From the NCBI RefSeq assembly GCF_009932395.1, contig NZ_LSRS01000003.1, positions 468,406 through 532,405 on the forward strand: a stretch of DNA of 64,000 bases. The letters run 5' to 3'. The notes under the pieces were generated by a model. That model made no database searches. It worked only from the letters and a program-made list of their open reading frames with translations, and was not told the DNA's origin. Source of the DNA: Sporotomaculum syntrophicum (GTDB lineage: Bacteria > Bacillota > Desulfotomaculia > Desulfotomaculales > Desulfallaceae). The stretch's first letter is position 1. Each line of letters starts with the position of its first letter. The translations under genes and the position numbers were made by a program. Shown here one piece after another: positions 42,565 to 50,995 of this stretch.

Positions 42565-44184
42565 TTAAATTTTTTGGCTTTCTTCTTCTCTAAGTATACG
42601 CCTGAGTACCTTGCCCATTACGTTTTGAGGCAATGCATTACGGAATTCCACATATTGGGGCACTTTGTACCTGGCCAGATTAGCTCTGCAGTAATGGATG
42701 ATTTCTTTTGCGTCGGCCTGCATGCCTTCTTTGAGTACAATAAACGCTTTAACGGTTTCACCACGGTATGGATCGGGCACACCAACCGCTACAGCTTCCC
42801 GAATTTTAGGATGTTCATACAAAACTTCTTCAATTTCCCGGGGGTATATATTATAGCCTCCCGCGATGATGATATCTTTTTTACGGTCAACGATATAACA
42901 ATACCCTTCTTCGTCCATTTTAGCGATATCGCCGGTGTAAAGCCATTCATTTTTTAGTGTGTTAGCGGTTTCTTCGGGCATATTCCAATAGCCCTTCATT
43001 ACCTGAGGTCCTTTGATGCAAAGCTCGCCGATTTCACCTGGCGGCAATTCCCTCAAGCCCGTTTCTAAATCCACTATTTTACAGTCCGTATCGGGCAGCG
43101 GGATACCAATGGAACCCACCTTGCGCCGTTCGAGCAGAGGATTACAATGCGTCACCGGGGAGGCCTCCGACAGGCCATAGCCTTCGACCAATAATCCTTC
43201 CGTTAGTTTTTCAAATTGCTCCACAACTTCCATCGGTAGGGGAGCTGAACCGCTCATACAGCTCTTAATGGATTTAATGCCGTATCCCTGTGCATTGGGA
43301 TAGTTATTCACGGCAATGTACATAGTGGGTACGCCCGGGAATATAGTGGGCTTTTCGTGTTTAATCAATTCCATGCATTCCTTGATATTGAACTGGGCCA
43401 TAATAATCATGGTAGCTGCGTTAATAATACTAAAATTCAGGCAGCCGGTCATGCCGTAGGAATGGAAAAAAGGCAGTGCACATAGCACCTTATCCTTGCC
43501 GTACTTCATAGTTTCCATCCACTCTGTTACCTGCAAGGTGTTAGCGGTGAGATTGCGATGGGTCAGCATGGCTCCTTTGGATACGCCGGTGGTACCTCCG
43601 GTATACTGGAACACTGCTATATCTTCATCCATGTCTAAGGGCACCTGCTGAAATTGGGTCGGGTACTGGGGCAACAATTCTTCTATTTGAAGGGCGTTAC
43701 TATCAATGGCAACGGAACCCTTGCCCAGTGTAAAAACAAGCACATTTTGCAAAGCTACGCGGCTGCGCACGTTTTTAATACGCCGGTATAGGGCATCGTA
43801 GGCGATGATAGTTTGAGCGCCCGAGTCTTTTAAAATATATTCCAGTTCCCTTTCAACGTACATGGGGTTAACCTGCACCACAACTGCACCTAATTTCAAA
43901 GTGGCTAAAAAACCAAGGATATACTGGGGACAGTTGGGGCTCATTATAGCCACTCGGTCACCTTTTTTTACGCCTAAAGCATTCAGAGCACCGGCGCATT
44001 GATTAACCAATCCAGCTAGCTTTCGGAAGGAATATTGGGTTTCGGCAAAAACAATAGCAGCCCGCTCCGGGAAATCCTTGGCCGATTTATCCAGATACTG
44101 GGGCATAGTCAAGTCCGGGTAATGCAAACGCGGACGTACACGGGGAGAGTAAAATTTATACCAAACCTTGTTTAAATCGACCAT
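42565..44184 (-). CDS. long-chain acyl-CoA synthetase (AMP-forming)
   Basis: A 539-residue ANL-family ligase that activates fatty acids as acyl-AMP, then acyl-CoA. The P-loop-like motif is YTGGTTGVSKGAMLTHRN (about 196-213). GYGLSEASPVTHCNP and YTGDIAKMDEEGYCYIVDRKKDIIIAGGYNIYP are the A5-A8 motifs, and the catalytic lysine is K528 or so in NVMGKVLRR. It resembles FadD-type ligases. No other fatty-acid oxidation gene is next to it. ATG 44184 follows GAGGTGTAAATAA. Confidence 0.9.
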   Translation of the reverse strand: MVDLNKVWYKFYSPRVRPRLHYPDLTMPQYLDKSAKDFPERAAIVFAETQYSFRKLAGLVNQCAGALNALGVKKGDRVAIMSPNCPQYILGFLATLKLGAVVVQVNPMYVERELEYILKDSGAQTIIAYDALYRRIKNVRSRVALQNVLVFTLGKGSVAIDSNALQIEELLPQYPTQFQQVPLDMDEDIAVFQYTGGTTGVSKGAMLTHRNLTANTLQVTEWMETMKYGKDKVLCALPFFHSYGMTGCLNFSIINAATMIIMAQFNIKECMELIKHEKPTIFPGVPTMYIAVNNYPNAQGYGIKSIKSCMSGSAPLPMEVVEQFEKLTEGLLVEGYGLSEASPVTHCNPLLERRKVGSIGIPLPDTDCKIVDLETGLRELPPGEIGELCIKGPQVMKGYWNMPEETANTLKNEWLYTGDIAKMDEEGYCYIVDRKKDIIIAGGYNIYPREIEEVLYEHPKIREAVAVGVPDPYRGETVKAFIVLKEGMQADAKEIIHYCRANLARYKVPQYVEFRNALPQNVMGKVLRRILREEESQKI

Positions 44185-44325
44185 TTATTTACACCTCAAA
44201 TTTTTTTTATTCACCTCCATACTATGTTTAAAATAAAACTTATGCTGTTTGGAAAAATTGGTACAAAAAACAGGCGGAAGCTGGTGTCTCTACCTTGTAT
44301 TTTGCACCACCTGCTGGTGCAGAAA

Positions 44326-44915
44326 TTAACATGCCTTCTCTACCTTAACAGCGCAGACCTTCAGTTCCGGTATCTTGGATACCATGTCCTGGGCTGGATT
44401 GGTTAGTTTGTTGAGGTGGCCACCTCCGGGAATAGAAAGGAGGTAAATACCAACCCTTGGGGCACCACTTTGGAGATGCGGGTTTCTACTTTCACAAGGC
44501 CGCAACGGGAAGATACCTGGGCAATATCGCCGTCAGTAATGCCAAGGGCAGCGGCGTCAACCTGGTTAATTTCAAGGTATTCGTTGCCATAGTGCACTTC
44601 CAGGGCACCGGTGCGCCAGGTCATGGTACCGGTGTGATAATGGAAATATCGCCGTCCAGTGCTCAGCAACAGCGGGTAACCGGCATCGGGCAGTTCCGCC
44701 GGTGGAACGTATACCACCGGATTGAACTTACCCGGGCCATGTGAAAAATTATCCTTGTGCAGGTAGGCCGTACCCGGGTGACCGGAATGGGGACAAGGCC
44801 ACTGGATGCCGCCCCGCTCCAGACGGGCATAGGATATACCTCTATAGGAAGGGGTCAACGCGGCCATTTCATCAAATATGTCCGAGGCGGTAGCATACTG
44901 CATGGGATAGCCCAT
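44326..44915 (-). pseudogene. C-terminal remnant of a formate dehydrogenase alpha-subunit gene
   Basis: The frame from 44915 reads MGYPMQYATASDIFDEMAAL, ending in a molydopterin-dinucleotide-binding domain (LSTGRRYFHYHTGTMTWRTG, EINQVDAAALGITDGDI), as in FdhA/FdhF. It stops early at 44403. In another frame the family's own tail continues (NKLTNPAQDMVSKIPELKVC) down to TAA 44326, so a frameshift has broken the end. Everything before the domain is missing: the iron-sulfur site, Mo/W site and the usual Sec or Cys residue. A good ribosome site (GGAAGGAGG) lies above it, probably by chance. Confidence 0.8.
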
Positions 44916-44970
44916 TGAAATGACATGATTTCAAGTTGTTCCCTCCTTCCGAATATGGTCATAAATTATT

Positions 44971-45003
44971 AAAACCCGGGTAGCTTCGTTTAACCGCCCG
45001 GGT
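44971..45003 (-). terminator. terminator of the 5-formyl-THF cyclo-ligase gene
   Basis: ACCCGGG and CCCGGGT pair across about 19 bases. On the minus strand it is followed by TTTTAATAATTT. Confidence 0.75.
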
Positions 45004-45041
45004 CATGTAATTAATTAATTATATATTCTAGTACCTGTTTT

Positions 45042-45626
45042 TCACTGCTGATTATTACGGAAATGCAATACCCGTTCCTCGGTAACCAGTATGTGGACTG
45101 GTACATCGTGCTCGCCCGGATAAACATCGGACCTGACTTGTAGTTCAAAAGCCAGGGCTACTAGTGTTGTGTTTTCACTAGTGCAAGGCAGAAAACGGTC
45201 ATAAAAGCCACCCCCATAACCCAATCGATTACCCATGGTATCGAAGGCCACCCCTGGAACGATAACCAAGTCGATTTCTCTTGGGTCTACTGGTCGCATG
45301 CACTGGGAACTTGGTTCTAAAATGCCCCAGGTGCCTGGTGTCAAATCTTGGGGATAATGAAGTACCTGCGACGGAATCAACTTTTTATGGGACACGTCTG
45401 TAACAGGCAGCACCAGACGTTTGTTTTGCCGCAGTGTGTTTTCCAGGATTTGTGCAGTCTGCACCTCGTTGCGAAAATCTGCGTAAGCCATTACCGTGGC
45501 GGCCTGGCGGTATTCAGGCAAATCCAAAAATTTGGTGACAATTGCCGTGCTCAAATCCTGTAAATTCTGCTTGGTCAAGGTGTTGCGCTGGGCTATTACC
45601 TGTTTTCTTAATTCAAGCTTTGACAC
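45042..45626 (-). CDS. 5-formyltetrahydrofolate cyclo-ligase
   Basis: A 194-residue enzyme that turns 5-formyl-THF into 5,10-methenyl-THF with ATP. The N-terminal SKLELRKQVIAQRNTL, the VPGVAFDTMGNRLGYGGGFYDRFL motif (substrate and ATP phosphate site) and the C-terminal DVPVHILVTEERV are typical. I chose GTG 45626 after GGAGGAGTAAGT; the longer frame above lacks a ribosome site. It fits the folate-dependent one-carbon chemistry of acetogenic or formate-using anaerobes. Confidence 0.92.
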   Translation of the reverse strand: MSKLELRKQVIAQRNTLTKQNLQDLSTAIVTKFLDLPEYRQAATVMAYADFRNEVQTAQILENTLRQNKRLVLPVTDVSHKKLIPSQVLHYPQDLTPGTWGILEPSSQCMRPVDPREIDLVIVPGVAFDTMGNRLGYGGGFYDRFLPCTSENTTLVALAFELQVRSDVYPGEHDVPVHILVTEERVLHFRNNQQ

Positions 45627-45750
45627 ACTTACTCCTCCAAAATCGCCTGTGCTGCAATTAGCAGCGGATAGCATATGGTAGTGACAAAAAAATATGACTA
45701 TATTAAATATAGTATATCATAGAAATGCATTATTTTGTTAAAAGAAAATA

Positions 45751-45777
45751 AATCCTCCCTTATTAAGGGAGGTTTTT
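45751..45777 (-). terminator. terminator of the ACT-domain gene
   Basis: AATCCTCCCT-tatt-AAGGGAGGTTTTT: a 7-8 bp stem with T-runs on both strands. Confidence 0.75.
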
Positions 45778-45815
45778 ACCTCGCTATAGTTATGCTGTTT
45801 TACCCAACGGCATGT

Positions 45816-46247
45816 TTACAAGGCATACACCTGGCTGCCCGGCAGAATATTGATGTCTTTTTTCTGCAACACTTCAATAGCTTTGTCGATTTGCTCCACC
45901 TTGACTACTACCAGGGCAGCGTTAGATGCTTTTTGTACAAATGCATACAGGTATTCAATGTTAATATCGGCTTGCTGCAATAAATCCAGCACATTGGCCA
46001 GACCGCCGGGCTCATCTTTAATTTCCACAGCAATGACATCGGTGGTGCTGCCGGTAAAGTTGGCTTCTTTAAGCAGCCGAATGGCCTTATCGGGGTCACT
46101 GACAATTATGCGCAGGATCCCGAAATCAGCAGTATCGGCTATGGACATAGCTCTGATATTAATGTTGTTATCGCCCAATACTTTGGTCACCTGGGCAAGA
46201 CGTCCTTTTTCGTTTTCCAAAAAGACTGATATTTGTTTTACCTTCAT
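45816..46247 (-). CDS. tandem ACT-domain amino-acid-binding protein
   Basis: A 143-residue protein of two ACT domains (about 3-70 and 73-140). QISVFLENEKGRLAQVTKVL and EIKDEPGGLANVLDLL are the two ligand-binding starts. Such proteins usually lie next to phenylacetate-CoA ligase and indolepyruvate oxidoreductase genes in Clostridia. Here a relic of that ligase lies just upstream (46328-46426), so the protein is the survivor of a decayed operon. I chose ATG 46247 after AAAGGGGTGGATTGG. The ligand is presumed to be an aromatic or branched amino acid. Confidence 0.85.
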   Translation of the reverse strand: MKVKQISVFLENEKGRLAQVTKVLGDNNINIRAMSIADTADFGILRIIVSDPDKAIRLLKEANFTGSTTDVIAVEIKDEPGGLANVLDLLQQADINIEYLYAFVQKASNAALVVVKVEQIDKAIEVLQKKDINILPGSQVYAL

Positions 46248-46327
46248 CCAATCCACCCCTTTCTACTCGTTTATAAAAACACTTGTTATTGCATTTCCCG
46301 CTCGTATAATATCCTTTTGGCTTTTCA

Positions 46328-46426
46328 TTAATCGGTGCAGCCCATAAAACGCTGCATGCGCACAAAGATACGACCACAGCCGCAGGGAACATCTTTGATT
46401 ACGGTAATATCTCCAGTATGGTAACT
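46328..46426 (-). pseudogene. relic of a phenylacetate-CoA ligase gene
   Basis: A 32-codon piece reads SYHTGDITVIKDVPCGCGR, then IFVRMQRFMGCTD and a stop. It matches the YRTGDIT...EPCPCGRTHxRMxRIxGRxDDM stretch of PaaK-type ligases, with C-G-C-G replacing CPCG. An in-frame stop lies directly above it and there is no start. It lies 80 bases above the ACT gene, the usual partner of paaK. Confidence 0.65.
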
Positions 46427-46633
46427 TTACTATAAAAGGATAGCATAACTTTTTATGAAAAAAAAGGTTTATCACAACTTTTCCAATACCTCTTGTACGG
46501 TTAGATACTGATATGGTTTTTGTAGCCGGTTGCGAAATTATGCTGCCCGGTAATATGGAAAATAGCGGCTCGTAATAGTTCGCCTGCCAGGGCAGTGAAT
46601 TTTCACCCACAGTTCAAACTCCTGATTTTAAAG

Positions 46634-46809
46634 TTATCAACAAACTTATCCACATTATCCACAGGGATAACTAATCAGAACCAGTCTCAGCATAACTATG
46701 ATCAGCAAAATATAAGAATCTAGATAATTTAATATTCTTAAATCGTAAGGATTGGCGGTTATGTTCCCAACTTTTTTTGTGGATAAGTTGTGGAATCATT
46801 TGTGTATAA
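46634..46809. other. DnaA-box cluster upstream of tsaD
   Basis: Exact TTATNCACA boxes occur at 46646-46654 and 46655-46663 (plus) and at 46778-46786 and 46801-46809 (minus, read TGTGGATAA and TGTGTATAA). A one-mismatch TTATCAACA lies at 46634-46642, and TGTGGAAT at about 46789-46796. The boxes flank an AT-rich stretch (about 46690-46745). dnaA and dnaN are not nearby. It could titrate DnaA, control tsaD, or belong to an origin-like element. Box matches are seen; role is inferred. Confidence 0.65.
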
Positions 46810-46811
46810 GT

Positions 46812-47834
46812 TTAATAACGGTCCTGTCCCAGCGGTAAGCTTGGTACCGCATTTAAGGTCAGGGGGGCGAAATCGCCGCGCCGGTATTTATGGTAGGCGG
46901 CGCAGGCTATCATAGCCGCGTTGTCGGTGCACAGTACCGGCGGCGGGTAAATAACTCTCTTGCCCTCCCGGGCTGCATGGTAGGTTATTTCCTGCCTTAA
47001 AAGCCGGTTAGCCGCTACCCCGCCGGCCAGCATTATGGTGCTGATCTGATGCTTCCGGGCGGCCAGCAGTGTTTTATCCACCAGCACATCTACAGCGGCG
47101 CGACGGAAACTAGCTGCTACATCGGCTTTATTTACCGGCAGCCCTTTTTGTTCAGCACGGTGTAAGTAATTAATCACCGCTGTTTTAAGGCCGCTGAAGC
47201 TAAAGTCCAGGCTGCCTTCAGCAAGATAAGCCCGGGGCAGGTGTATAGCAGTATCATCGCCGGATGCAGCTAATGCATCTATTAATGGCCCGCCTGGATA
47301 ACCCAAGCCCAGCACACGGGCTACCTTATCAAAAGCTTCCCCGGCGGCGTCGTCCCGGGTGGCACCTAATAATTTATACTGGCCAATACTTGTAATTAGT
47401 ACCAGATCGGTATGACCTCCAGATACCACCAAGCAGATAACCGGTAAAGCAAGTTCTGGTTCAGACAAAAAATTGGCGCTTACGTGACCTTCCAGGTGGT
47501 TAATGCCGATTAACGGTTTATCCAGTGCAAAGGCAATTGCCTTGGCGGCGGATACGCCCACCAATAGCGCGCCAACTAAACCGGGGCCGTAGGTTACGGC
47601 TACGGCGTCCAGACTGGAAAAATCAAGATTGGCTTCATCGAGTGCTTCCCGGATTACGTGGTTAACCAGCTCCAGGTGCTTGCGAGAGGCGACCTCCGGC
47701 ACAACACCGCCAAATTTACGATGCACGTCCACCTGGGAGGAGATGATATTAGATTTGACGGTGGTACCGTCAACTACAACGGCCGCCGCGGTTTCATCGC
47801 AGGATGTTTCCACGCTTAAGATGGTTACACTCAT
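46812..47834 (-). CDS. tsaD: tRNA N6-threonylcarbamoyladenosine transferase TsaD
   Basis: A 340-residue ASKHA-fold protein (also called Gcp/YgjD) that forms t6A at position 37 of ANN-decoding tRNAs. LSVETSCDETAAAVV begins the ATP fold, INHLEGHVSAN carries the two metal histidines, and VSGGHTDLVL and AGGVAANRLLR are further signatures. Length is normal. ATG 47834 follows AAAGGAGCGAAATTAATTTAA. Partners tsaB and tsaE are not next to it. Its 3' end nearly touches the DnaA-box cluster. Confidence 0.95.
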   Translation of the reverse strand: MSVTILSVETSCDETAAAVVVDGTTVKSNIISSQVDVHRKFGGVVPEVASRKHLELVNHVIREALDEANLDFSSLDAVAVTYGPGLVGALLVGVSAAKAIAFALDKPLIGINHLEGHVSANFLSEPELALPVICLVVSGGHTDLVLITSIGQYKLLGATRDDAAGEAFDKVARVLGLGYPGGPLIDALAASGDDTAIHLPRAYLAEGSLDFSFSGLKTAVINYLHRAEQKGLPVNKADVAASFRRAAVDVLVDKTLLAARKHQISTIMLAGGVAANRLLRQEITYHAAREGKRVIYPPPVLCTDNAAMIACAAYHKYRRGDFAPLTLNAVPSLPLGQDRY

Positions 47835-47973
47835 TTAAATTAATTTCGCTCCTTTAAAATATCTATTGCATTGAATGTATTAGCTACTGTATTAATTTTA
47901 CTAAGCTTTTGTAACACAGGTTTTGTTTATCTATCGCTTGCATAATAATAATTAAAAACTTTAAGGTGGTCTA

Positions 47974-48669
47974 ATGAGATTACGCATACTTTCTTACAAC
48001 ATCAGACACTGTCGCGGTATGAACGGCAAGGTTTGTTTAAAAGCGGTGGCCTCCACCATTGCCGGTGCGCAGCCTGATTTAGTGGGTCTTCAAGAAGTGG
48101 ATTATTTCAATCCCCGAAGTGCCTTTGCCGACCAAGCAGCCAAACTGGGGAGAATGCTGGGTATGTACCATGTATACGGGCCCAATGTTACCTGGGGTGG
48201 TGTAGCCCGGTTTGGTAACGCCGTACTCTCCCGTTATCCAATAGTAAGATGGCATAACTACCTACTGCCCAGCAAGGGTGAACAAAGAGGCCTGCTCCGG
48301 GCGGAAATTCAACTTAACGACCTGTCTGTGGTTTTTTTTAATACCCACCTGGGGTTGGACCATCAAGAACGGCTGCAGCAAGTAGCCAAAATACAGGACA
48401 TTGTCCGCAGTATGTTCGGGCACCAGCTGCTGGCCGGGGATTTAAATGCTAATCCGGACAGCAAGGAAATAGCCATCCTGCAAACCGTATTGCGGTCCGG
48501 TGATTTGTCCGGGACAAAATTTACTTTTCCTTCCAACTATCCCAAATATAAAATTGATTACATTTTTTATTCTGACCACTGGAGGCTGATTGAAACCAAA
48601 GTTTACACCAGCCGGGCGTCAGATCACCTTCCGCTGTCAGCGGACGTACAGCTTGACCGGCTTCATTAG
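47974..48669 (+). CDS. endonuclease/exonuclease/phosphatase-family hydrolase
   Basis: A 231-residue EEP-fold protein. It opens with LRILSYNIRHCRGMNG (metal Asn), then GLQEVDYFNPRS (catalytic Glu), NTHLGLDHQERLQQ, LLAGDLNANPDS and ASDHLPLSADV (final Asp-His pair). All core residues are in place, so it should be active on a phosphodiester or phosphate ester. The family spans nucleases, sphingomyelinases and phosphoinositide phosphatases; the substrate is not decidable. There is no signal peptide. It follows TTTAAGGTGGTCTA. Confidence 0.87.
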   Translation: MRLRILSYNIRHCRGMNGKVCLKAVASTIAGAQPDLVGLQEVDYFNPRSAFADQAAKLGRMLGMYHVYGPNVTWGGVARFGNAVLSRYPIVRWHNYLLPSKGEQRGLLRAEIQLNDLSVVFFNTHLGLDHQERLQQVAKIQDIVRSMFGHQLLAGDLNANPDSKEIAILQTVLRSGDLSGTKFTFPSNYPKYKIDYIFYSDHWRLIETKVYTSRASDHLPLSADVQLDRLH

Positions 48670-48714
48670 TAGCTTGCCGGCATTTTGGGGCGTATTTCTT
48701 GCAAGTCTTGATAT

Positions 48715-49464
48715 TTAAAGTGTAACGCCAAGCTTGTGCATGATGTCCCGGAAAACCTTACCGGCACTTTCATGGACAACCACCGCAGCTTCATTATCAT
48801 AAGGGGTAGAAGTGTTGTTAATGATTACAATTTCCTTGGCATAACTAGGCAAACCGGCCACGGGATATACGGTGAGGCTGCTGCCGACGACCAGCAGGAG
48901 CTGGCAGCCCGAAATCTCAAAAGTAACCTGGTAGTAATCATCGTTCATTTGGTCTTCAAACAATACAACATCCGGCCGCAATACACCTCCGCATTTAAGG
49001 CAGCGGGGAGGATTTTCACCGTTATCAAAGCTTTGCACCAGGTGGTCAAAACTATGGGACGCCCGGCAATCCATGCAGCGGCAGGTGCGCAAATGGCCAT
49101 GCACTTCCCATACAGTTTTAGAACCGGCCTTCACGTGCAGGCTGTCGATATTTTGAGTAATTACCCCGTCCAACAGACCCATCTTTTCCAGTTGAGCCAA
49201 AGCTGTGTGGGCGGTATTGGGCTGGGCGTCGTTAAAAGCGGTCCAGCGTTTTAAATTGGTGCTGTAAAAAAAAGCGGGATCTCTGCGCAGTGCGGACAGA
49301 CTGGCCGTTTTAGCCGGGTCTTGCTTTTCCCACAGACCGGTTCCCGGGCTGCGATAGTCGGGAATACCGCTTTCTGTACTGATGCCTGCCCCGGTAAGAG
49401 CAAATGTTTTATCGGATCCCTTAATTAAACGAACTATTTCTTGGATTTTGTTTTCATATAACAA
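48715..49464 (-). CDS. NAD-dependent protein deacylase (sirtuin)
   Basis: A 249-residue Sir2 protein. GAGISTESGIPDYRSPG (25-41) binds NAD, QNIDSLH (104-110) shapes the pocket, and H122 in EVHGHL is the catalytic base. Zinc cysteines are C130, C133, C155 and C158. It removes acyl groups from lysines, often acetyl-CoA synthetases. The start is TTG 49464 after GGAGGTATTAAT. It converges with the hydrolase gene at 47974. Confidence 0.93.
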   Translation of the reverse strand: MLYENKIQEIVRLIKGSDKTFALTGAGISTESGIPDYRSPGTGLWEKQDPAKTASLSALRRDPAFFYSTNLKRWTAFNDAQPNTAHTALAQLEKMGLLDGVITQNIDSLHVKAGSKTVWEVHGHLRTCRCMDCRASHSFDHLVQSFDNGENPPRCLKCGGVLRPDVVLFEDQMNDDYYQVTFEISGCQLLLVVGSSLTVYPVAGLPSYAKEIVIINNTSTPYDNEAAVVVHESAGKVFRDIMHKLGVTL

Positions 49465-49596
49465 ATTAATACCTCCATTCTCCTCAATGGTATAATTATT
49501 TTGAATACATTTTTTACTGTCAACTTTTAATCATGCAGGAACTAGTATAGTTTTGTTGAAAATTGTAATGATTACTTACAAAAGGAGGAAAGTTTC

Positions 49597-50031
49597 ATGC
49601 CTACATTTATTAATAACCTATTAAGCCGGGTCGGGCTGGCTAAAAAGTCCGAAAAAGAAACAAAAAAAGCAGCTACTCCTACTGTAGCAAAGAGTGATGC
49701 TTTTTTACAAATTGTCGCGGTAATTGATGCTATGGTTGAAGAGGGTGTTACCAGGCTAAGAAAAGTAGAAGATCGTTATGCTGTTATTTACTTGCTGGGT
49801 GATAAAAAGATTTTGCATATCCCTAAAAATGTGGATCCCCCCCGTACATTTTTCCTTTTCTCCGGGGCTAACCGGGTAGCCAAGGGGATGGATGTACCGG
49901 GTCTGCGGGTGGTTTCAAAAAATGAGGCTAAACAAAAAAAATATGGGCCAATTAAAGCAGTCTACACGGGTATCAATACAGAAGTGGTGAAGGATATGCT
50001 GAAGTTGATGGATAGCGATAAGACGGCCTAA
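49597..50031 (+). CDS. conserved hypothetical protein, 144 aa
   Basis: A soluble protein with a basic, low-complexity N-terminus (LAKKSEKETKKAATPTVAKS, about 14-33), then a compact alpha/beta section (YAVIYLLGDKKILHIPKN; FFLFSGANRVAKGMDVPGLR). I do not recognise the family. The ribosome site AAAGGAGGAAAGTTTC is strong and a terminator follows, so expression is likely. Confidence 0.6.
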   Translation: MPTFINNLLSRVGLAKKSEKETKKAATPTVAKSDAFLQIVAVIDAMVEEGVTRLRKVEDRYAVIYLLGDKKILHIPKNVDPPRTFFLFSGANRVAKGMDVPGLRVVSKNEAKQKKYGPIKAVYTGINTEVVKDMLKLMDSDKTA

Positions 50032-50041
50032 CACAAATATT

Positions 50042-50082
50042 ACACCGGTACGATAAGCACTTTAGTACCGGTGTTTATTTTA
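50042..50082 (+). terminator. terminator of the 49597 gene
   Basis: ACACCGGTAC and GTACCGGTGT form a 10-bp stem followed by TTATTTTA. Confidence 0.85.
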
Positions 50083-50132
50083 CAATTGTTACATGGGCTA
50101 TTTGTCAAATAGCGATAATTCAATAACTACTG

Positions 50133-50546
50133 TTACTCCACCACTTGTTTGCCGCAGAAACTGCAAAACTTACCGCCGGCGGGCAGAACTTTGCCGCAAT
50201 CCGAGCAAACAGGCACTTCGGGCTGCATATCTTCAATTTGCTTTTCAAGTTCTTTCATTTGCTTTTCCAGTTCCCTGGTGTCACTAAGTAGCCTGGACAA
50301 TTCTTCGCCTAAACTCACGTCATCCATCCCAGACTGCTGTTGGTAGTACAATGCACCAATGCCGGCCAGGTTATTTTCCATTTCCCTTTCCATCTTTTTA
50401 ATTTCATATTTCAATTTGGTGACTTCAAACAGTTCTGAAGACTTTTTGGAAATGTCTCTGGCTTTGTCGCCGGCTATACCGCTAAGATCTTTTGCCTGGT
50501 TGCCTAAATGCTTGGCACTTTCGGCCATTTTTTGAATAAAACCCAT
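50133..50546 (-). CDS. coiled-coil protein with C-terminal zinc ribbon
   Basis: A 137-residue protein. Residues 1-105 are almost wholly helical with heptads (AKHLGNQAKDLSGIAGDKAR; ELEKQMKELEKQIEDMQ). Residues 112-135 form a zinc ribbon (CSDCGKVLPAGGKFCSFCG, CxxC...CxxC). ATG 50546 follows TGGAGGTGATTGT; the longer upstream frame has no ribosome site. It resembles 'zinc-ribbon domain' proteins common in Firmicutes. Role unknown. Confidence 0.7.
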   Translation of the reverse strand: MGFIQKMAESAKHLGNQAKDLSGIAGDKARDISKKSSELFEVTKLKYEIKKMEREMENNLAGIGALYYQQQSGMDDVSLGEELSRLLSDTRELEKQMKELEKQIEDMQPEVPVCSDCGKVLPAGGKFCSFCGKQVVE

Positions 50547-50613
50547 ACAATCACCTCCACAAGTAATATTCTGCGTGTTAGCAGACAATCCTTTTCTGAA
50601 ATTACCCGAAAAT

Positions 50614-50645
50614 ACAAAAAAAGAGCGGCTAATTCCGCTCCTTGT
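50614..50645 (-). terminator. terminator of the 50665 gene
   Basis: GAGCGG and CCGCTC pair, followed on the minus strand by TTTTTTTG. Confidence 0.75.
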
Positions 50646-50664
50646 TTGATACTTAAAGCAATGA

Positions 50665-50859
50665 TTAGTTACAATTGATGTGGAAGTGATTATGCTGGAG
50701 CCTGATCGTATGCATTGCTCCGCAATCAGGACATTGCTTGGACTCCCCGTCCTTATAACGAATCTCACCAATATGTTTGCCACAGCAAGTTATTTCAACG
50801 CTGATGATCTGGCCATTCTCACGAAAATTCACCCGGTAATCCATTTTTTTATGGTCCAA
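50665..50859 (-). CDS. small zinc-ribbon protein (64 aa)
   Basis: About 64 residues with paired cysteines ITCCGKHIGEI and SKQCPDCGAMHTIR, and a His-rich tail (HNHFHINC). I chose TTG 50859, nine bases after GGAG; TTG 50865 and ATG 50844 are alternatives. It has the size of small regulatory or spore-associated zinc proteins. No family recognised. Confidence 0.55.
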   Translation of the reverse strand: MDHKKMDYRVNFRENGQIISVEITCCGKHIGEIRYKDGESKQCPDCGAMHTIRLQHNHFHINCN

Positions 50860-50995
50860 TTTCAATCACTCCATTTTACCTTATTTTACCTCAATAGTGA
50901 AAATATTAAACCTGCAAAGAACTGTTAAATATTACCTTCAACATGGGTATGAACATAAACTCCGGCATATACATTCACTTTAGGTAGTGATCCGC

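Noticed and set aside
46263-46610. 115-codon minus-strand frame
   Set aside because: It overlaps the paaK relic in another frame, has no ribosome site and reads as shifted relic sequence.
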